Source: Christiangramia flava JLT2011
Lineage (GTDB): Bacteria > Bacteroidota > Bacteroidia > Flavobacteriales > Flavobacteriaceae
Direction of reading: 5' to 3'
Assembly: GCF_001951155.1 (NCBI RefSeq)
Contig: NZ_CP016359.1
Coordinates: 248,001 to 312,000 of the forward strand
Length of the DNA stretch: 64,000 nt
Position 1 is the first letter of the stretch. The number at the start of each line of letters is the position of its first letter. Both the position numbers and the translations under genes were made by a program. Shown piece by piece: positions 1 through 8,600 of this stretch. Below the pieces are notes generated by a model. That model worked only from the letters and a program-made list of their open reading frames with translations, did not search any database and was not told the DNA's origin.

Positions 1-102
1 TACAGCGGTAATTCAACTTATAACCCTACCTCCGATGAAAATGGGGCGGTGACCATTGAAGCTCCTGCAAATGGATACAGTATTTGGTCGATAACCGAAT
101 AA
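1..102 (+). CDS. C-terminal fragment, probable secreted alpha-amylase
   Basis: The window opens inside a reading frame that ends at TAA (100-102), leaving 33 residues. The tail ends in GYSIWSITE and is rich in Thr, Asn, Ser and Gly. It resembles the last strand of the all-beta C-terminal domain of GH13 alpha-amylases, where an 'aP..gysvWs'-type ending is common. The assignment rests only on this short tail, so another secreted beta-sandwich protein is possible. A strong terminator follows 40 bp downstream. Confidence 0.4.
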   Translation, partial: YSGNSTYNPTSDENGAVTIEAPANGYSIWSITE

Positions 103-142
103 AAATTTATTTTTGAATTTTCATAGGTGTTAATTCGAAGAT

Positions 143-176
143 GGCCGGCTGATTCTCAGCCGGCCTCTTTATTTTT
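143..176 (+). terminator. Rho-independent terminator after the first CDS
   Basis: A perfect 10-bp stem, GGCCGGCTGA/TCAGCCGGCC (143-152 with 156-165), encloses the loop TTC and is followed by a T-rich run (TCTTTATTTTT). Position and orientation fit termination of the truncated gene at the window start. Confidence 0.85.
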
Positions 177-437
177 AGTCATTTCTTTCGCATTTCCCTT
201 GGAATTCCACTGCTTTTTTCGCTTCTAATATTCCTACACTTTTAAAAAAACTTTCAGAAAACATTTATCACAATTTGTCAACTTTTTACTGTTAGTAAAT
301 TATTAAAAAACTGTAAATCAATAAATTAACAGTTATTTCTTGATAACTTTTTCTAAATAGTTTGTTAATTGTTTCATTTCTTTGTGTAGCTTTAAACTAT
401 CACGGAAACAAAATTTCAACCTAAAAATCTAATTTAT
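177..437. promoter_or_regulatory. AT-rich leader region upstream of nrdJ
   Basis: No gene is visible in this stretch. It is strongly AT-rich and holds two inverted repeats: TTTACT-GTT-AGTAAA (285-299) and AACTGT/ACAGTT (309-314 with 329-334, 14-nt spacer). A weak -7-like box TTTCTTTG (377-384, one mismatch to TAnnTTTG) lies about 50 bp before the nrdJ start. I see no cobalamin riboswitch consensus and no clear NrdR box, although the downstream enzyme is B12-dependent. The inverted repeats may be operators, but nothing in the sequence proves it. Confidence 0.35.
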
Positions 438-2996
438 ATGCCTGTACAAGAAACACCCGTCGTTCCTCAATCATATACTCAGGAGCAGGCTTATGAAGCT
501 TCTTTAAAGTATTTTAAAGGAGACGACCTGGCCGCGAGAGTCTGGGTGAACAAGTATGCCCTCAAAGATTCAGATGGAAACATCTTCGAATTAACACCAG
601 ATGATATGCACCGTCGTATCGCTCGTGAAATTGCCAGGGTAGAAAAACGATACCCGAACCCGATGAGCGAAGACGAGGTATTCGACCTGATCAAGAATTT
701 CCAGTACATCGTTCCGCAGGGAAGTCCGATGGCCGGAATCGGGAATCCTTACCAGGTTGGTTCTCTTTCTAACTGCTTTGTGATTGGGAACGAAGGAAAA
801 TCTGATTCCTATGGAGGGATCATGAAGATCGACCAGGAACAGGTACAACTTATGAAAAGACGTGGCGGTGTAGGGCACGACCTGTCACACATCCGTCCAA
901 AAGGTTCTCCCGTAAAGAACTCGGCACTTACCTCAACCGGTATTGTACCATTCATGGAGCGGTTCTCCAACTCTACCCGTGAGGTAGCTCAGGACGGTCG
1001 CCGCGGGGCTTTAATGCTTTCAGTATCGATCAACCACCCGGATGCTGAAGATTTCATCGATGCGAAAATGGAGCAGGGAAAGGTTACAGGCGCCAATGTG
1101 TCGGTACGAATCGACGATGAATTCATGAAAGCCGTAAAAAACAATCAAACATACACGCAGAAATATCCAATTTTCAGCAGCAATCCAAAATATTCCAAAG
1201 ACATCCAGGCAGAGAACCTTTGGAAGAAGATTGTGCACAACGCGTGGAAATCAGCTGAACCGGGAATTCTTTTCTGGGATACGGTCATCAATGAATCTGT
1301 ACCAGATTGTTATGCAGATCTTGGTTATGAGACCGTTTCTACCAACCCATGTGGTGAAATTCCGCTGTGTCCTTACGATTCCTGCAGGCTGCTTGCCATC
1401 AACCTGTTCTCTTATGTAGAGGAACCTTTCACAGAACAGGCATCGTTCAATTTTGAACTTTTCAGAAAGCATGTTGGGAAAGCCCAGCGTATCATGGACG
1501 ATATCATCGACCTGGAACTGGAAAAGATCGATGCGATTCTGGCCAAAATCGATGCAGATCCTGAAAATGAAGAAATCAAGGGTGTGGAAAAAAACCTGTG
1601 GCTGAATATTCGTAAAAAAGCCCATGAAGGTCGTCGTACCGGGATTGGGATCACCGCGGAAGGCGATATGCTGGCCGCTTTGAACATTCGCTACGGAAGC
1701 AAGGAAGGCATCGATTTTTCAGTAGATGTTCATAAGAATATCGCGCTGGCCGCTTACCGAGCTTCAGTAGATACCGCGAAGGAAAGAGGGGCATTTTCCA
1801 TTTATGACTCCGATAGAGAAAAGGATAACCCGCTGATCAACCGACTCAAACAGGAAGATGAAAAGCTTTATTATGACATGATGGAGCACGGCCGAAGAAA
1901 TATCGCGCTACTGACCATCGCACCAACAGGTACCACCAGCTTGATGACACAAACAACTTCCGGGATCGAGCCGGTTTTTCTTCCAGTATACAAACGCCGA
2001 AGAAAAGTAAATCCAGGAGATAAAGATGCTCGCGTGGATTTCGTGGATGAAGTGGGAGATTCCTGGGAAGAATATGTGGTTTTTCACCACCGTTTCAAAC
2101 AATGGATGCGCACTCAGGGGCACGATACCGAGAAGAACTATTCTCAGGAAGAACTGGATAAACTGGTCAAACTCTCTCCTTATTACCAGGCGACTTCCAA
2201 CGATGTGGACTGGCTGAGTAAAGTAAAAATGCAGGGGGCCGTGCAGAAATGGATCGATCATTCTATTTCCGTAACCATCAATCTACCTTCAGATGTGAGT
2301 GAAGACCTGGTAGGAAAACTCTACCTGGAAGCCTGGGAAGCAGGCTGTAAAGGAGTGACCGTTTATCGTGACGGTTCCAGGTCGGGTGTACTTATTTCCA
2401 ACGATGACAAGAAAAAAGAGGAAAAGAAAGAACAGGCTGGCGGAGCGTTCCCATTGAAGCGCCCTCAGATTTTAGAGGCTGATGTGGTTCGTTTCCAGAA
2501 TGCCAAAGATAAATGGATCGCCTTCATTGGCCTGGTAGATGGCAAACCATACGAGATCTTTACCGGTTTTGCTGATGATGAAGAAGGAATCCTGATCCCT
2601 CGCTGGGTAAATGATGGCTTGATCATCAAGAACCGCGATGAAGACGGTGTTTCCCGCTACGATTTCCAGTACCAGAACAAGCGCGGTTACAAAACAACCA
2701 TTGAAGGGCTTTCGCACAAATTCAATCCGGAATACTGGAATTATGCGAAACTTATTTCCTCTACGTTACGCCATGGAATGTCTATAGATAAGGTGGTAGA
2801 CCTCATCAACAGCCTTCAGCTGGACAGCGAATCGATCAACACCTGGAAAAATGGTGTAGCTCGTGCCCTGAAGCGCTATATTGCCGATGGCACCGTTGCC
2901 AGCAAAGAAAAATGCAACAATTGTAATTCTTCGAATTTAATTTACCAGGAAGGATGTTTAACCTGTAAGGACTGTGGTTCTTCAAAATGCGGTTAA
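438..2996 (+). CDS. nrdJ: Adenosylcobalamin-dependent ribonucleotide reductase (class II)
   Basis: This enzyme reduces ribonucleotides to deoxyribonucleotides with a cobalamin-generated thiyl radical and needs no oxygen or separate radical subunit. At 852 aa it has the usual length for the long NrdJ type. The N-terminal part carries the GGVGHDLSHIRPKGSPV segment (about residues 135-155). The Asn-x-Cys-x-Glu catalytic triad is in NPCGEIPL (about 305-312), followed by a second Cys-rich stretch. The C-terminus ends in a CxxC...CxxC cluster (CNNC, then CLTCKDCGSSKCG), expected to shuttle electrons from thioredoxin or bind zinc. ATG at 438 is the first start in frame. The gene is monocistronic, closed by a bidirectional terminator at 3017-3045. 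Confidence 0.95.
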   Translation: MPVQETPVVPQSYTQEQAYEASLKYFKGDDLAARVWVNKYALKDSDGNIFELTPDDMHRRIAREIARVEKRYPNPMSEDEVFDLIKNFQYIVPQGSPMAGIGNPYQVGSLSNCFVIGNEGKSDSYGGIMKIDQEQVQLMKRRGGVGHDLSHIRPKGSPVKNSALTSTGIVPFMERFSNSTREVAQDGRRGALMLSVSINHPDAEDFIDAKMEQGKVTGANVSVRIDDEFMKAVKNNQTYTQKYPIFSSNPKYSKDIQAENLWKKIVHNAWKSAEPGILFWDTVINESVPDCYADLGYETVSTNPCGEIPLCPYDSCRLLAINLFSYVEEPFTEQASFNFELFRKHVGKAQRIMDDIIDLELEKIDAILAKIDADPENEEIKGVEKNLWLNIRKKAHEGRRTGIGITAEGDMLAALNIRYGSKEGIDFSVDVHKNIALAAYRASVDTAKERGAFSIYDSDREKDNPLINRLKQEDEKLYYDMMEHGRRNIALLTIAPTGTTSLMTQTTSGIEPVFLPVYKRRRKVNPGDKDARVDFVDEVGDSWEEYVVFHHRFKQWMRTQGHDTEKNYSQEELDKLVKLSPYYQATSNDVDWLSKVKMQGAVQKWIDHSISVTINLPSDVSEDLVGKLYLEAWEAGCKGVTVYRDGSRSGVLISNDDKKKEEKKEQAGGAFPLKRPQILEADVVRFQNAKDKWIAFIGLVDGKPYEIFTGFADDEEGILIPRWVNDGLIIKNRDEDGVSRYDFQYQNKRGYKTTIEGLSHKFNPEYWNYAKLISSTLRHGMSIDKVVDLINSLQLDSESINTWKNGVARALKRYIADGTVASKEKCNNCNSSNLIYQEGCLTCKDCGSSKCG

Positions 2997-3016
2997 GACA
3001 TTCTGTTATACTGAAA

Positions 3017-3045
3017 AAGGCCCTCAAATTTGAGGGCCTTTTTTT
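3017..3045. terminator. Bidirectional terminator between nrdJ and the GH5 gene
   Basis: A perfect palindrome, AAGGCCCTCAAA/TTTGAGGGCCTT (3017-3040), is flanked by an A-run on the left and a T-run on the right. It can therefore terminate nrdJ on the plus strand and the converging glycosidase gene (end 3069) on the minus strand. Confidence 0.9.
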
Positions 3046-3068
3046 ATTAACAACTAACACTATTAAAA

Positions 3069-5648
3069 CTACTCCAACTTCAGAGTTCTGATTCCCACAG
3101 AATGGGGTTGCTGTAAATTCGGTTTTTCAATACCCGGTCCAATCGAAAATTGCACACTTTCGGCATCTTTCAGTTCGAATGCCCCATCGTAAGCATGCTG
3201 AAAATAATACGGAAGAAAACCGGGATACGGTCGGGGTAAGGTCACGGTCTTCACCGGTTGCAGTTCAGTAAGTGCTATTTTGATTTCTGAAATTTCGGGT
3301 TGCAAGCTAATGACTTTCCCGAAGGCCGCACCATTTTTCATCACCAAAGCAACCTGCAGTTTTTCGGTTTTACCGCTCAGACTTCTCGCCTCGAGCGTTA
3401 AAGTATCCTTAGCTTCCAGTTTGCGATTCTCAGTTTTTTCTGAAAAATTGTACCGGAAAGAGTAGTCATAAACAGGTTCCCCGTTCTTATTTTCCACATC
3501 TTCGGAAAATAATTTTTCTAGTTTTACCTGAAATTCTGAAGTTTCAGAGTCTATAGGAACCACCTGGTTATTTGGGTTCCAGGCCCGAACCACGTCACGG
3601 GAATCTGTAGCCGCACTGAACAGTGAGACATCGGCCTCCGGCTTCACGGTCCTGGTTTGATAGGTTTCCACTGAATGAAAATCCCAGGCATCTGGCGCCG
3701 ATTCGACTGCTCCTGGAAAGGTCTCTTTTCCATCAGTAGTGGTAACGATCAAACGATAGGTCAGAAAGCCATTTTTGAGCATTTTTTCACTTACCGCTGC
3801 GGAATAATCGTAGGTATTACTTGCCTGAAGCTGCAGCGCTTCATATTCATTTCCATTTTGAAGCCAGGCTTCAACCTTCTCAATTTCTTTATCGGAAACT
3901 ACGGTCGCATTAATCTTCAAACTTGTATGTTCATCAATTTCGATAACTGGTTGGTGAACGACGTATGTTTGATCCACCGTTTCTTCCTGCGCTACGAATT
4001 CGTTAATTTTAAACGGATGAGATTCTTCAAAATCTTCCGGTTTGAACTTCGCTCCGGCTTTTTTCAGAATATAGACTCCCGGGCTGACCAAAAATTGGCC
4101 ATTTTCAGCAGTTGCCTGGAAATCATTTCCATCATTTAGGGCTTCTACCTCGAAATTTCCGGGAAGATCTGGCAAATTGAGCTGTATCCTGTTGCGCTTC
4201 CAGCTAATCACCGCCACGGTCTTGTCCAGGCTGTTTTGCCCAAAAGGGTTCTGAACGATGACTGGGTCTGGCATGACTTCCAGTCTCCACACTCCTTTTT
4301 TCAGCTTATCCAGAAAATAAGCGCCTTTGCCCTGGTATTCTACCACCGGAGAACTGCCGTGACCGGCAAGTGACTCCAGCTTTTTAAGTGATTTTGGAGA
4401 TTGATCAGTAGTATTGGTATAAATGAATTTTTCATTGGAATCATAGGTTGCCACATCACCCTTGTACTGTATGCGAAAATTCCCAAATTCCAGGTTTTCC
4501 GGGTAAGCCCCAAGCTTGGTGTACATCGGTAATTCGTGAAAAATTTCTGAGGCAATGCTTAGAGCCAAGGCTTTATGAGGCACGTAATTCAGGTTCATGT
4601 AGTGCGTATTGTACTCGGTATTGGCGTAGGCCAGGAAAGTTGGATCATAGGCAAAATGCGTGGCGATCTGGATTCCTGCCTGGCGGAAACTGCGCGCCGC
4701 CGCCGGATACATATACGATTTGTTCACATCGGCTGCATCGAATTCATATACGAGTTTGGCTGCATGATTCTTTTTGATCACGTCTTCAAACGGAATTCTG
4801 TATTCGTTCACATTCGGTAGTAAATTGCCCTTCAGCTCCTTTCCGAAGCCCAGTCCGGTTGGATACCATTGGAAGGTTCCACCGTCAATTCCGGAAGTGA
4901 AATAGGTATCAGCCAGGTGAATGCTATGACTCACATTATAAAAAACAGGCTTTTTACTGCCACTGGCTTTAACCGCACTTACCATTTTTTCGATAAAAGT
5001 TTGAACTTCCTCAGGGGTACCGCGATGATGCGGCTCATTACTGATCTCCACCGCGATCAAACCTGGATCGTTCTTATAGGCTAGCCCCGTATATGGGTTC
5101 CGGTGGTTCATGAACTGCGTGAGGTAATTTTCCTGGGCTGCGATGGCATCAGGATTGGTAAGACTCTTATCTTTCCCGAAAGCGTGGGAAAATCCAGGGG
5201 TCTCCTCATCTGGTTCCGGCCAGCCATTTCCCCAGTACGCAATTGGCGTTAGCACATAATGAATGCCCCTTTCCTTTAATTTTTTCAGCAGGTAATCAAA
5301 GGCATCCAGATGTTCATTTTCGATCAGGTTACCTTTTTCATCACTAATTTCGGTATCCCAAACGTGGATGCGGTAGAGATCAAAGCCTAACCGACTAAAA
5401 TGGTACACATCGCGGTCTATTTGTTCCTTTACATCAAGGCCCTTTTTCCTGGCGGAGCGATAGGCATGGGCAAACGGAACGGTGTAATTCACCCCGAAGC
5501 CGTGCACCTCGCTTTGATCATCTCCCCATTTCATCACACCCTTATCGTCTACATACACATCGCCGGTGTGCTGTGCTTGAGAAAGATTGATGAAAAAGAA
5601 GGCCGCGACAAGCAGCCCAAAACGTAGTTTCAGTATTATTTTTTTCAT
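3069..5648 (-). CDS. Secreted GH5-like glycoside hydrolase with beta-rich C-terminal modules
   Basis: The 859-aa protein has a Sec signal peptide ending near SQAQ (residues 1-25). A (beta/alpha)8 glycosidase domain follows over about residues 30-400. The proposed acid/base Glu is in ISNEPHHRG (about 203) and the nucleophile Glu in VYEFDAADV (about 300), the arrangement of GH5 mannanase/cellulase-like enzymes. The remaining ~450 residues are beta-rich with Ig-like segments and no recognisable carbohydrate-binding family. The substrate cannot be read from sequence; a beta-mannan or related plant or algal glycan is a guess. It follows the isomerase gene by 12 bp in the same direction, so the two are probably co-transcribed. 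Confidence 0.8.
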   Translation of the reverse strand: MKKIILKLRFGLLVAAFFFINLSQAQHTGDVYVDDKGVMKWGDDQSEVHGFGVNYTVPFAHAYRSARKKGLDVKEQIDRDVYHFSRLGFDLYRIHVWDTEISDEKGNLIENEHLDAFDYLLKKLKERGIHYVLTPIAYWGNGWPEPDEETPGFSHAFGKDKSLTNPDAIAAQENYLTQFMNHRNPYTGLAYKNDPGLIAVEISNEPHHRGTPEEVQTFIEKMVSAVKASGSKKPVFYNVSHSIHLADTYFTSGIDGGTFQWYPTGLGFGKELKGNLLPNVNEYRIPFEDVIKKNHAAKLVYEFDAADVNKSYMYPAAARSFRQAGIQIATHFAYDPTFLAYANTEYNTHYMNLNYVPHKALALSIASEIFHELPMYTKLGAYPENLEFGNFRIQYKGDVATYDSNEKFIYTNTTDQSPKSLKKLESLAGHGSSPVVEYQGKGAYFLDKLKKGVWRLEVMPDPVIVQNPFGQNSLDKTVAVISWKRNRIQLNLPDLPGNFEVEALNDGNDFQATAENGQFLVSPGVYILKKAGAKFKPEDFEESHPFKINEFVAQEETVDQTYVVHQPVIEIDEHTSLKINATVVSDKEIEKVEAWLQNGNEYEALQLQASNTYDYSAAVSEKMLKNGFLTYRLIVTTTDGKETFPGAVESAPDAWDFHSVETYQTRTVKPEADVSLFSAATDSRDVVRAWNPNNQVVPIDSETSEFQVKLEKLFSEDVENKNGEPVYDYSFRYNFSEKTENRKLEAKDTLTLEARSLSGKTEKLQVALVMKNGAAFGKVISLQPEISEIKIALTELQPVKTVTLPRPYPGFLPYYFQHAYDGAFELKDAESVQFSIGPGIEKPNLQQPHSVGIRTLKLE

Positions 5649-5660
5649 AGCAAATGAAGT

Positions 5661-6554
5661 TTATACGTTACAAATCTGGATCGCCTTCCGAAGTGCGGCA
5701 AGTTTATCCTCCCAGGTAGGAATAAATTCCTGGGCCACAAAACCGTCGAAATCCAAATCGGCAATGGCTTCCATGATCGCAGGATAAAAAAGTTCCTGTG
5801 TTTCATCTATTTCGTGCCTTCCGGGATTTCCGCCGGTATGATAATGGTTAATGTACTGGTGATTTTCACGAATTGTCCTGATCACATCCCCTTCCATGAT
5901 TTGCATATGGTAAATATCGTAAAGCAGCTTGAAATTGTCGAAACCAAGCTCCTGGCAAAGTTTCACGCCCCAGGCCGTATGATCACACATATAATCAGGA
6001 TGATTCACTTTGCTGTTCAGCAGTTCCATGACCAGGTTTACATTGCGTTCCTGGGCGAATTCCAGCAAAGGCGTTAGTCCGGTTACGCAGTTTTGAAGTC
6101 CGGTTTCATCATCCATCCCTTCACGGTTACCCGAAAAACAAATGACATTTTTGATCTTATGATCGGCGGCTTTCTGAATGAGACCCTTATAAGCTTCCTG
6201 GAGTTTGGCGTGATTTTCAGGATTATTGAAGCCGTGTGGAATACTGGCAAAATCATCGGTTGCCATGGAACAAACAAGCCCGTGGGCTTCCACTGTTTCC
6301 CATTCAGAAGGTTTCAGAAGGTCGATGGCCTGGATGCCCATTTCTTTACAGGCTTTCGCGAAGGCTTCCAACGGAATATCTCCATAGCACCAGCGGCAAA
6401 CCGAGTGGTTGATTTTTCCGGAAATTGCTTTTTCTGAAATTTTTTCTTCCGAAGCATTTGCAGCGAACACTTTGGAAATACTGGCCATTCCGAGAGCACC
6501 TGCTCCCAAACCAATATTTTTAATTACCTGCCGGCGATTTTTATCCTGAGCCAT
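5661..6554 (-). CDS. Tat-exported sugar isomerase/epimerase, hydroxypyruvate isomerase-like
   Basis: The 297-aa protein belongs to the AP-endonuclease-2-like TIM-barrel family of sugar isomerases. Its N-terminus has a twin-arginine-type motif (NRRQVIKNIG) before a hydrophobic stretch and an Ala-rich cleavage region (about residues 6-32), suggesting folded export. Metal-binding style segments are visible: VMELLNSK (Glu), LYDIYHMQ (Asp, His), YHTGGNPGRHEID (His, Arg) and FVAQEFIP (Glu). This matches the hydroxypyruvate isomerase (Hyi) subgroup. The real substrate in exported Bacteroidetes members is uncertain. It lies between the NUDIX-type regulator (75 bp upstream) and the glycosidase (12 bp downstream), pointing to a sugar-processing operon. 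Confidence 0.8.
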   Translation of the reverse strand: MAQDKNRRQVIKNIGLGAGALGMASISKVFAANASEEKISEKAISGKINHSVCRWCYGDIPLEAFAKACKEMGIQAIDLLKPSEWETVEAHGLVCSMATDDFASIPHGFNNPENHAKLQEAYKGLIQKAADHKIKNVICFSGNREGMDDETGLQNCVTGLTPLLEFAQERNVNLVMELLNSKVNHPDYMCDHTAWGVKLCQELGFDNFKLLYDIYHMQIMEGDVIRTIRENHQYINHYHTGGNPGRHEIDETQELFYPAIMEAIADLDFDGFVAQEFIPTWEDKLAALRKAIQICNV

Positions 6555-6629
6555 AGTTTCTAATTTTCCTAAAAATAAGAATAAACGTATAAAGTACTAT
6601 TATAATTCCTCAAAATAATTGCCTTTTCA

Positions 6630-7334
6630 TTAGGCGATTTCAAAATCATACCCCGATTCTACCAGTTTTTGATAATTTTCATGATCAAATCGGTATAAAA
6701 AGGCGCCCCGTTTACTGCCGCTTTTGTCCTTTTCATCCAGTTTTTCCAGCACGCGTAAGGAAGTCACTTTTTTACGGAAATTCCTACTGTCGAGCTCCCG
6801 CTGGTAGATCGCTTCATACAAACACTGTAATTGCGGAATGGTAAATTTCTCCGGTAACAACTCAAAACCAATAGGGCGATAGCGGGCGTTGTATTTGAGC
6901 TGTTTCAAAGCATCGAGCACCATCTGGTTATGATCCAGGATCAGCTGTGGTACTTCATTGATCTCATACCAGCTGGCGCCATGCTGGCGAACGAGTTCCT
7001 TGTCGTATTCATCAATCCGGATCAGGGCGTAATGTGCCACCGAGATACAACGGTAACCGGGGTCACGATCCTTTTTTCCGTAGCATTTTAACTGCTGCAT
7101 AAAGACATTTTCAAGGCCCGTAGTTTCGCGCAGCACCCGTTCACAGGCCACGTCCAGGTCTTCATCCAGCCTTACGAAGCTGCCAATGAGCGACCACTCC
7201 CCTTTCAAAGGTTCCACCTGGCGGTTAAAAACCAGTAATTTCAGCTTACCTTCATCAAAACCAAAAATGATACAATCGGTTGCTACGTACATTTTCTCTC
7301 GAACCTGGTACAGGTCGTTTTGGGGGTCGCTCAT
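6630..7334 (-). CDS. NUDIX-domain transcriptional regulator (NrtR/AraR-like)
   Basis: The 234-aa protein combines an N-terminal NUDIX fold (about residues 10-140) with a C-terminal winged-helix domain (about 150-230), the layout of NrtR-type repressors. In Bacteroidetes one such protein (AraR) regulates sugar catabolism. The NUDIX box is degenerate: in GSFVRLDEDLDVACERVLRE the Glu residues of the REUxEE core are mostly replaced. It is therefore probably an effector sensor rather than a hydrolase. It is divergent from galK, with a shared 106-bp intergenic region that contains a palindrome. This makes galK-galT control likely, and the downstream isomerase and GH5 genes may also be targets. The effector is not deducible. 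Confidence 0.82.
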   Translation of the reverse strand: MSDPQNDLYQVREKMYVATDCIIFGFDEGKLKLLVFNRQVEPLKGEWSLIGSFVRLDEDLDVACERVLRETTGLENVFMQQLKCYGKKDRDPGYRCISVAHYALIRIDEYDKELVRQHGASWYEINEVPQLILDHNQMVLDALKQLKYNARYRPIGFELLPEKFTIPQLQCLYEAIYQRELDSRNFRKKVTSLRVLEKLDEKDKSGSKRGAFLYRFDHENYQKLVESGYDFEIA

Positions 7335-7390
7335 GATTGGGAATTTTTATAAAGATAGAGATTTCAAAATTTCCTTTCAGAAAAATGAAC

Positions 7391-7415
7391 GTAAAATTTA
7401 CATTTATTATATTTG
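7391..7415 (+). promoter_or_regulatory. galK promoter with candidate operator
   Basis: TATATTTG (7408-7415) matches the Bacteroidetes -7 consensus TAnnTTTG perfectly and lies 25 bp before the galK start. Immediately upstream, between the expected -33 and -7 regions, is the palindrome GTAAA-A-TTTAC (7391-7401). A repressor bound there would block the promoter. The nearest candidate regulator is the divergent NUDIX-type protein. The operator role is inferred. Confidence 0.55.
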
Positions 7416-7440
7416 AACGAAACATTTAAAATATTACGAC

Positions 7441-8598
7441 TTGTCTCACATTCATTCTTTTGAAGGTTTACCGGTAGATTTCCAGGATTTCCAGTCAGAA
7501 ATTCAGGTGGATTCTCCGGGAAGGATCAACCTTATTGGCGAACATACCGATTATAATGATGGTTTTGTCATGCCCACTGCCATCGATAAAAAGATCTATT
7601 TTGAATTCCGCAGAAATGGTTCTGATCATCTTTGCCGCATTTACAGCAAGACCTTTGGCCGTGGTTTCGAATTTGACCTTCGGAAGATTGAAAAAGGCAT
7701 TGGCTGGGAAAATTACATTATTGGCGTGGTGAACGAACTTTTGCTGTTAGACCGAAAGCTTTCCGGTTTTGATTGCATCATTGAAAGTCAGTTACCCGTT
7801 GGTTCGGGACTAAGTTCTTCCGCAGCCCTGGAATGCGGACTCGCCGGCGGGCTGAATGCGCTATTTCAGCTGGGGCTGGACCGCATCGAGATCGTCAAGC
7901 TTTCACAGAAAGCCGAAAACCAGTTTGTGGGAATGAACTGCGGGATCATGGACCAGTTCGCTTCCGCCATCAGTAAAAAAGATCATATCCTAAAGCTGGA
8001 TTGCCGCTCCCTGGAATATGATTTCATCCCGGCAGATTTCAAGAACTGCCAATTGTTGTTACTGAATACCAATGTTTCCCATACGCATACTGACAGTGGC
8101 TACAATTCCCGTCGCCAGGATTGCGAAGATGCAGTTTCGATCATTCAGCAACAATACCCAGCAGTGGCATCTCTCCGGGACGTCTCGTTTGAACTGCTGG
8201 AAGAACAAAAAAACCAACTTTCTGAAAGGCAATACCAGCGATGTTCGTACGTGCTCGAAGAAAATAAGCGTGTACAAGAGTCAGCCATAGCCCTGAAAGA
8301 AGGAAAATTGCGCGAATTTGGAAAATTAATGTACCTGTCTCATGAAGGTCTCCAACACCAGTACGAAGTAAGTTGCAAGGAATTGGATTTTCTGGTAGAT
8401 TACTCCCATGATAAAGATTTTATCTACGGTTCCCGGATGATGGGTGGCGGCTTTGGTGGGTGCACGATCAACCTTATTGAAACCGACCAGGTGGAAAATT
8501 TCCTCCAGGAAGTGAAACCGGCTTATAAAGAAGCCTTCGGAATTGAACTGGATAGCATTATTGCGAATGCCGATGAAGGCACAATCGTTAAAAAATAA
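7441..8598 (+). CDS. galK: Galactokinase
   Basis: Phosphorylates alpha-D-galactose to galactose-1-phosphate, the first committed Leloir step in the cytoplasm. The 385-aa protein has all three GHMP-kinase motifs: the galactokinase signature GRINLIGEHTDYN (about residues 27-39), the ATP loop LPVGSGLSSSAALE (about 118-131) and GSRMMGGGFGGCTI (about 330-343). The start is TTG at 7441; no ATG lies between it and the signature, and the resulting N-terminus has normal length. galT follows 2 bp after the stop, so the two are translationally coupled. Confidence 0.95.
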   Translation: MSHIHSFEGLPVDFQDFQSEIQVDSPGRINLIGEHTDYNDGFVMPTAIDKKIYFEFRRNGSDHLCRIYSKTFGRGFEFDLRKIEKGIGWENYIIGVVNELLLLDRKLSGFDCIIESQLPVGSGLSSSAALECGLAGGLNALFQLGLDRIEIVKLSQKAENQFVGMNCGIMDQFASAISKKDHILKLDCRSLEYDFIPADFKNCQLLLLNTNVSHTHTDSGYNSRRQDCEDAVSIIQQQYPAVASLRDVSFELLEEQKNQLSERQYQRCSYVLEENKRVQESAIALKEGKLREFGKLMYLSHEGLQHQYEVSCKELDFLVDYSHDKDFIYGSRMMGGGFGGCTINLIETDQVENFLQEVKPAYKEAFGIELDSIIANADEGTIVKK

Positions 8599-8600
8599 CT

